From an uncultured Muribaculaceae bacterium (GTDB taxonomy: Bacteria; Bacteroidota; Bacteroidia; Bacteroidales; Muribaculaceae), in contig CAKTOT010000049.1 in NCBI GenBank assembly GCA_934590135.1, positions 1 to 16,014 on the forward strand: a stretch of 16,014 nucleotides of DNA, given 5' to 3'. The position numbers and the translations under genes were made by a program. Positions 14,029 to 16,014 of this stretch are shown one piece after another. Under the pieces are notes generated by a model. The model made no database searches, was not told the DNA's origin, and saw nothing but the letters and a program-made list of their open reading frames with translations. The first letter of the stretch is position 1. Each line of letters begins with the position of its first letter.

Positions 14029-16014
14029 ATGAAAAAACAGCTATTTCTACTGTTATTTTCCCTCATCACGATAATGGCGCAAGCCCGAGTCGTGACAGGT
14101 ACCGTCTACGACTCCGACGGCGAGCCCGCCTTAGGAGCGTCTGTCACCCTGAAGGGTGCCAAGACCGGTGTCGCTACTGATTTTGATGGTAAATACGCCA
14201 TCAATGTCCCCAACGACAAAGCCGTCTTGGAATTCTATATGGTAGGTCATAAGACCGTTTATGAGACTGTCGGATCGCGTACAGTCATCGACGTCAACCT
14301 GCCTGCAAATGCCGAAGTCCTTGATGCAGTGGTCGTAACCGCTATGGGACAGAGCCAAGCCAAGAGCAAACTCAACTTCGGCGTACAGGAACTCAAGAGC
14401 GACGAAGTGCTTGCCGGTCAGTCCGCCAACTTCGTCAACTCGCTGCAAGGTAAGGTTGCCGGTGTGCAGGTCAGCACCTCCGGCGGTTCGCCCAACTCGG
14501 CATCACAGATTGTGATCCGCGCCATCTCGTCCATCAACAACGCTCAGTCCAACGAGCCCCTCTTCGTTATCGACGGTATGCCTATCCGCGGCGGTGGTTC
14601 GTCTATCGGCGACATCAACCCCTCCGATATCGAGACTATGAGTGTGCTCAAAGGCGCTGCAGCCTCCGCACTCTATGGTCAGGAAGGTGCCAACGGCGTT
14701 ATTATCATTACCACCAAGAGCGGTAAGGAAGGTAAAGTCAATGTGACCGTTAACGGCGGTTGGGAAATCTCCAATACGCTCAACCTTCCCTCCTTGCAGA
14801 AGGAATACATCGGTGGTGCCAACGGCTTCTATGTAGCCAACTCTTCCGGTGGCTGGGGACCGAAGATGAACAGCGATGACGTGTACTATGACAATGTAGG
14901 CAACTTCCTCGGCACAGGCTTTATGCAGAAATATGACATCTCGCTCAGCGGCGGCAACGAAAAATACTCGGCCTATGCTTCCGCCAACTTCATGGACAAT
15001 GAAGGTGTCGTTCCCAAGGACTTCAAGAAACGCCTCGGCGTATTCGTCAAAGGCGAATTCACACCATCCAAGGCTATGAAAATCATGCTCTCCGCCAACT
15101 TCATCGACAGCAAGGCCCGTGGCTTCGGCAACTCGATGAGCACCATCTACGGCTGGAGCATCAACCGCGATATGGCTGACTATAAACTCGAAAACGGACT
15201 TCCCAACTGGAGCAACCGCTACGATGATTGGGATATCCTCACCAACAGCCAGCGCGTAGGTGCAACCCTGTCGCCCTACTATGGCCGCTATATGGACAGC
15301 AGCCGCACCGAAAGCTCGCGTATCATCATCAATGGTTCTATCCAATGGGAACCCATCAAAAACCTCACCTTCACCGGTAAGGTCAACTATGATAAAGGCT
15401 GGTCTTCTTACGAGTCATCCACAGTGCCTCGCTACTCCACTTCGGGCAAGGAGTTCATCTTTGACCCCATATATGATGCAGAAGGCAACCAGATCGGCAC
15501 CGAATTCCCCTCGGCTATCAAACAGGCTTACGACGAGCGTATGGGTACATACGTATTCCAACCCTCACGTAGCGAACGTGCTACCGCACAACTTCTCGGT
15601 AACTACTACTGGAAGATCAACGATAACTTCAATCTGAACTTCTTTGCCGGTGCAGAGTACTCCGAGACAAAGTCATATAGCGCCGGCCTCGGTGGTATAC
15701 ACTACGTACTTGATGGCGACTTCCATTCGCTCAACAACTGCGACAACGAATACCTCAAATACGGCTCGGGCGACTATAATGTCTACCTGAACCACGCCAA
15801 GCGTAATAAGTTTGGCTATTTCGGCGAAATCCGCTTCGACTACCGCAACGTTATCCAGCTGTCTGTAACCGGCCGTCTTGACGGTTCCTCTACGCTCAAG
15901 CAGATGGATTCCACATACTTCTATCCCTCCTTCACCGGCGGTATCATCTTCTCCGAGCTTCTCGGCATAGGATCGTCCAACGGCGTATTCAACTATGGTA
16001 AGATCCGCGGTAAC
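14029..16014 (+). CDS. SusC/RagA-family TonB-linked outer-membrane protein, 3' end missing
   Basis: This outer-membrane porin family imports glycans, peptides or other large nutrients with energy from TonB, normally together with a SusD-like lid lipoprotein encoded downstream. The window holds 662 codons of a family usually near 1000 residues. A signal peptide (1-19, ending AQA) precedes a carboxypeptidase-regulatory-like domain (about 22-95, starting VVTGTVYDSDGEPALGASV). Then come a TonB-box-like DAVVVTAMG (99-107), the plug with LQGKVAGVQVSTSGG (139-153), LFVIDGMPI (178-186) and LKGAAASALYG...GANGVIIITTKSG (207-232), and beta-barrel strands to the window end. The ATG at 14029 is the only start giving a signal peptide. 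Codon choice looks more biased (AAC, GGT, ATC) than in the neighbours, which may reflect high expression. The substrate cannot be told; no glycosidase gene lies nearby in the window. Confidence 0.95.
   Translation, partial: MKKQLFLLLFSLITIMAQARVVTGTVYDSDGEPALGASVTLKGAKTGVATDFDGKYAINVPNDKAVLEFYMVGHKTVYETVGSRTVIDVNLPANAEVLDAVVVTAMGQSQAKSKLNFGVQELKSDEVLAGQSANFVNSLQGKVAGVQVSTSGGSPNSASQIVIRAISSINNAQSNEPLFVIDGMPIRGGGSSIGDINPSDIETMSVLKGAAASALYGQEGANGVIIITTKSGKEGKVNVTVNGGWEISNTLNLPSLQKEYIGGANGFYVANSSGGWGPKMNSDDVYYDNVGNFLGTGFMQKYDISLSGGNEKYSAYASANFMDNEGVVPKDFKKRLGVFVKGEFTPSKAMKIMLSANFIDSKARGFGNSMSTIYGWSINRDMADYKLENGLPNWSNRYDDWDILTNSQRVGATLSPYYGRYMDSSRTESSRIIINGSIQWEPIKNLTFTGKVNYDKGWSSYESSTVPRYSTSGKEFIFDPIYDAEGNQIGTEFPSAIKQAYDERMGTYVFQPSRSERATAQLLGNYYWKINDNFNLNFFAGAEYSETKSYSAGLGGIHYVLDGDFHSLNNCDNEYLKYGSGDYNVYLNHAKRNKFGYFGEIRFDYRNVIQLSVTGRLDGSSTLKQMDSTYFYPSFTGGIIFSELLGIGSSNGVFNYGKIRGN

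Overview
This window looks like chromosomal DNA of a Bacteroidales gut bacterium, most likely of the Muribaculaceae type (inference). The support is a SusC/RagA-family TonB-linked porin, lipoproteins with an acidic stretch right after the lipidated cysteine, a cargo-type C-terminal domain of the type IX secretion system (T9SS), an RprY/RprX-like two-component pair, and several matches to the Bacteroidetes -7 promoter box TAnnTTTG. Base composition is moderate, and starts lack strong Shine-Dalgarno sequences, as is usual in this phylum.

Layout. (1) 1-1807: 3' part of a secreted phosphodiester-glycosidase (NAGPA/DUF2233) protein with Ig-like domains and a T9SS sorting tail, ended by a strong terminator. 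(2) 1919-2081: tRNA-Leu(CAA) with its own promoter and terminator. (3) 2351-8385: two large tandem genes, 23 bases apart, for paralogous surface lipoproteins built of GLUG-type beta-helix repeats. The first has about 225 residues of helical and strongly hydrophobic sequence inserted in the repeat array, the most unusual object in the window. (4) 8627-10830: rsmA and mgtE, overlapping by 4 bases, an ordinary housekeeping pair; rsmA appears to have almost no leader. (5) 10838-11108: a start-less, protein-like reading frame on the minus strand, plus a long hairpin between convergent genes. (6) 11132-13256, minus strand: a response regulator gene followed by its histidine kinase gene, with 24-base tandem repeats in the regulator's leader. 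(7) 13257-14028: about 770 bases without a convincing gene but with several inverted repeats and a possible two-state RNA fold. (8) 14029-16014: 5' two thirds of a susC-like gene that runs off the window; a susD partner would be expected beyond it.

How the parts fit. Most of the window concerns the cell surface: a T9SS-exported sugar-phosphodiesterase-like protein, two surface repeat lipoproteins, a TonB-linked uptake porin, and a membrane sensor with its regulator divergent from that porin gene. Regulation of the porin by the adjacent two-component system is possible but rests on position only. The rsmA-mgtE pair (ribosome maturation and magnesium uptake) is an ordinary core block between these regions. 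No integrase, transposase, CRISPR array, rRNA or phage gene was seen.
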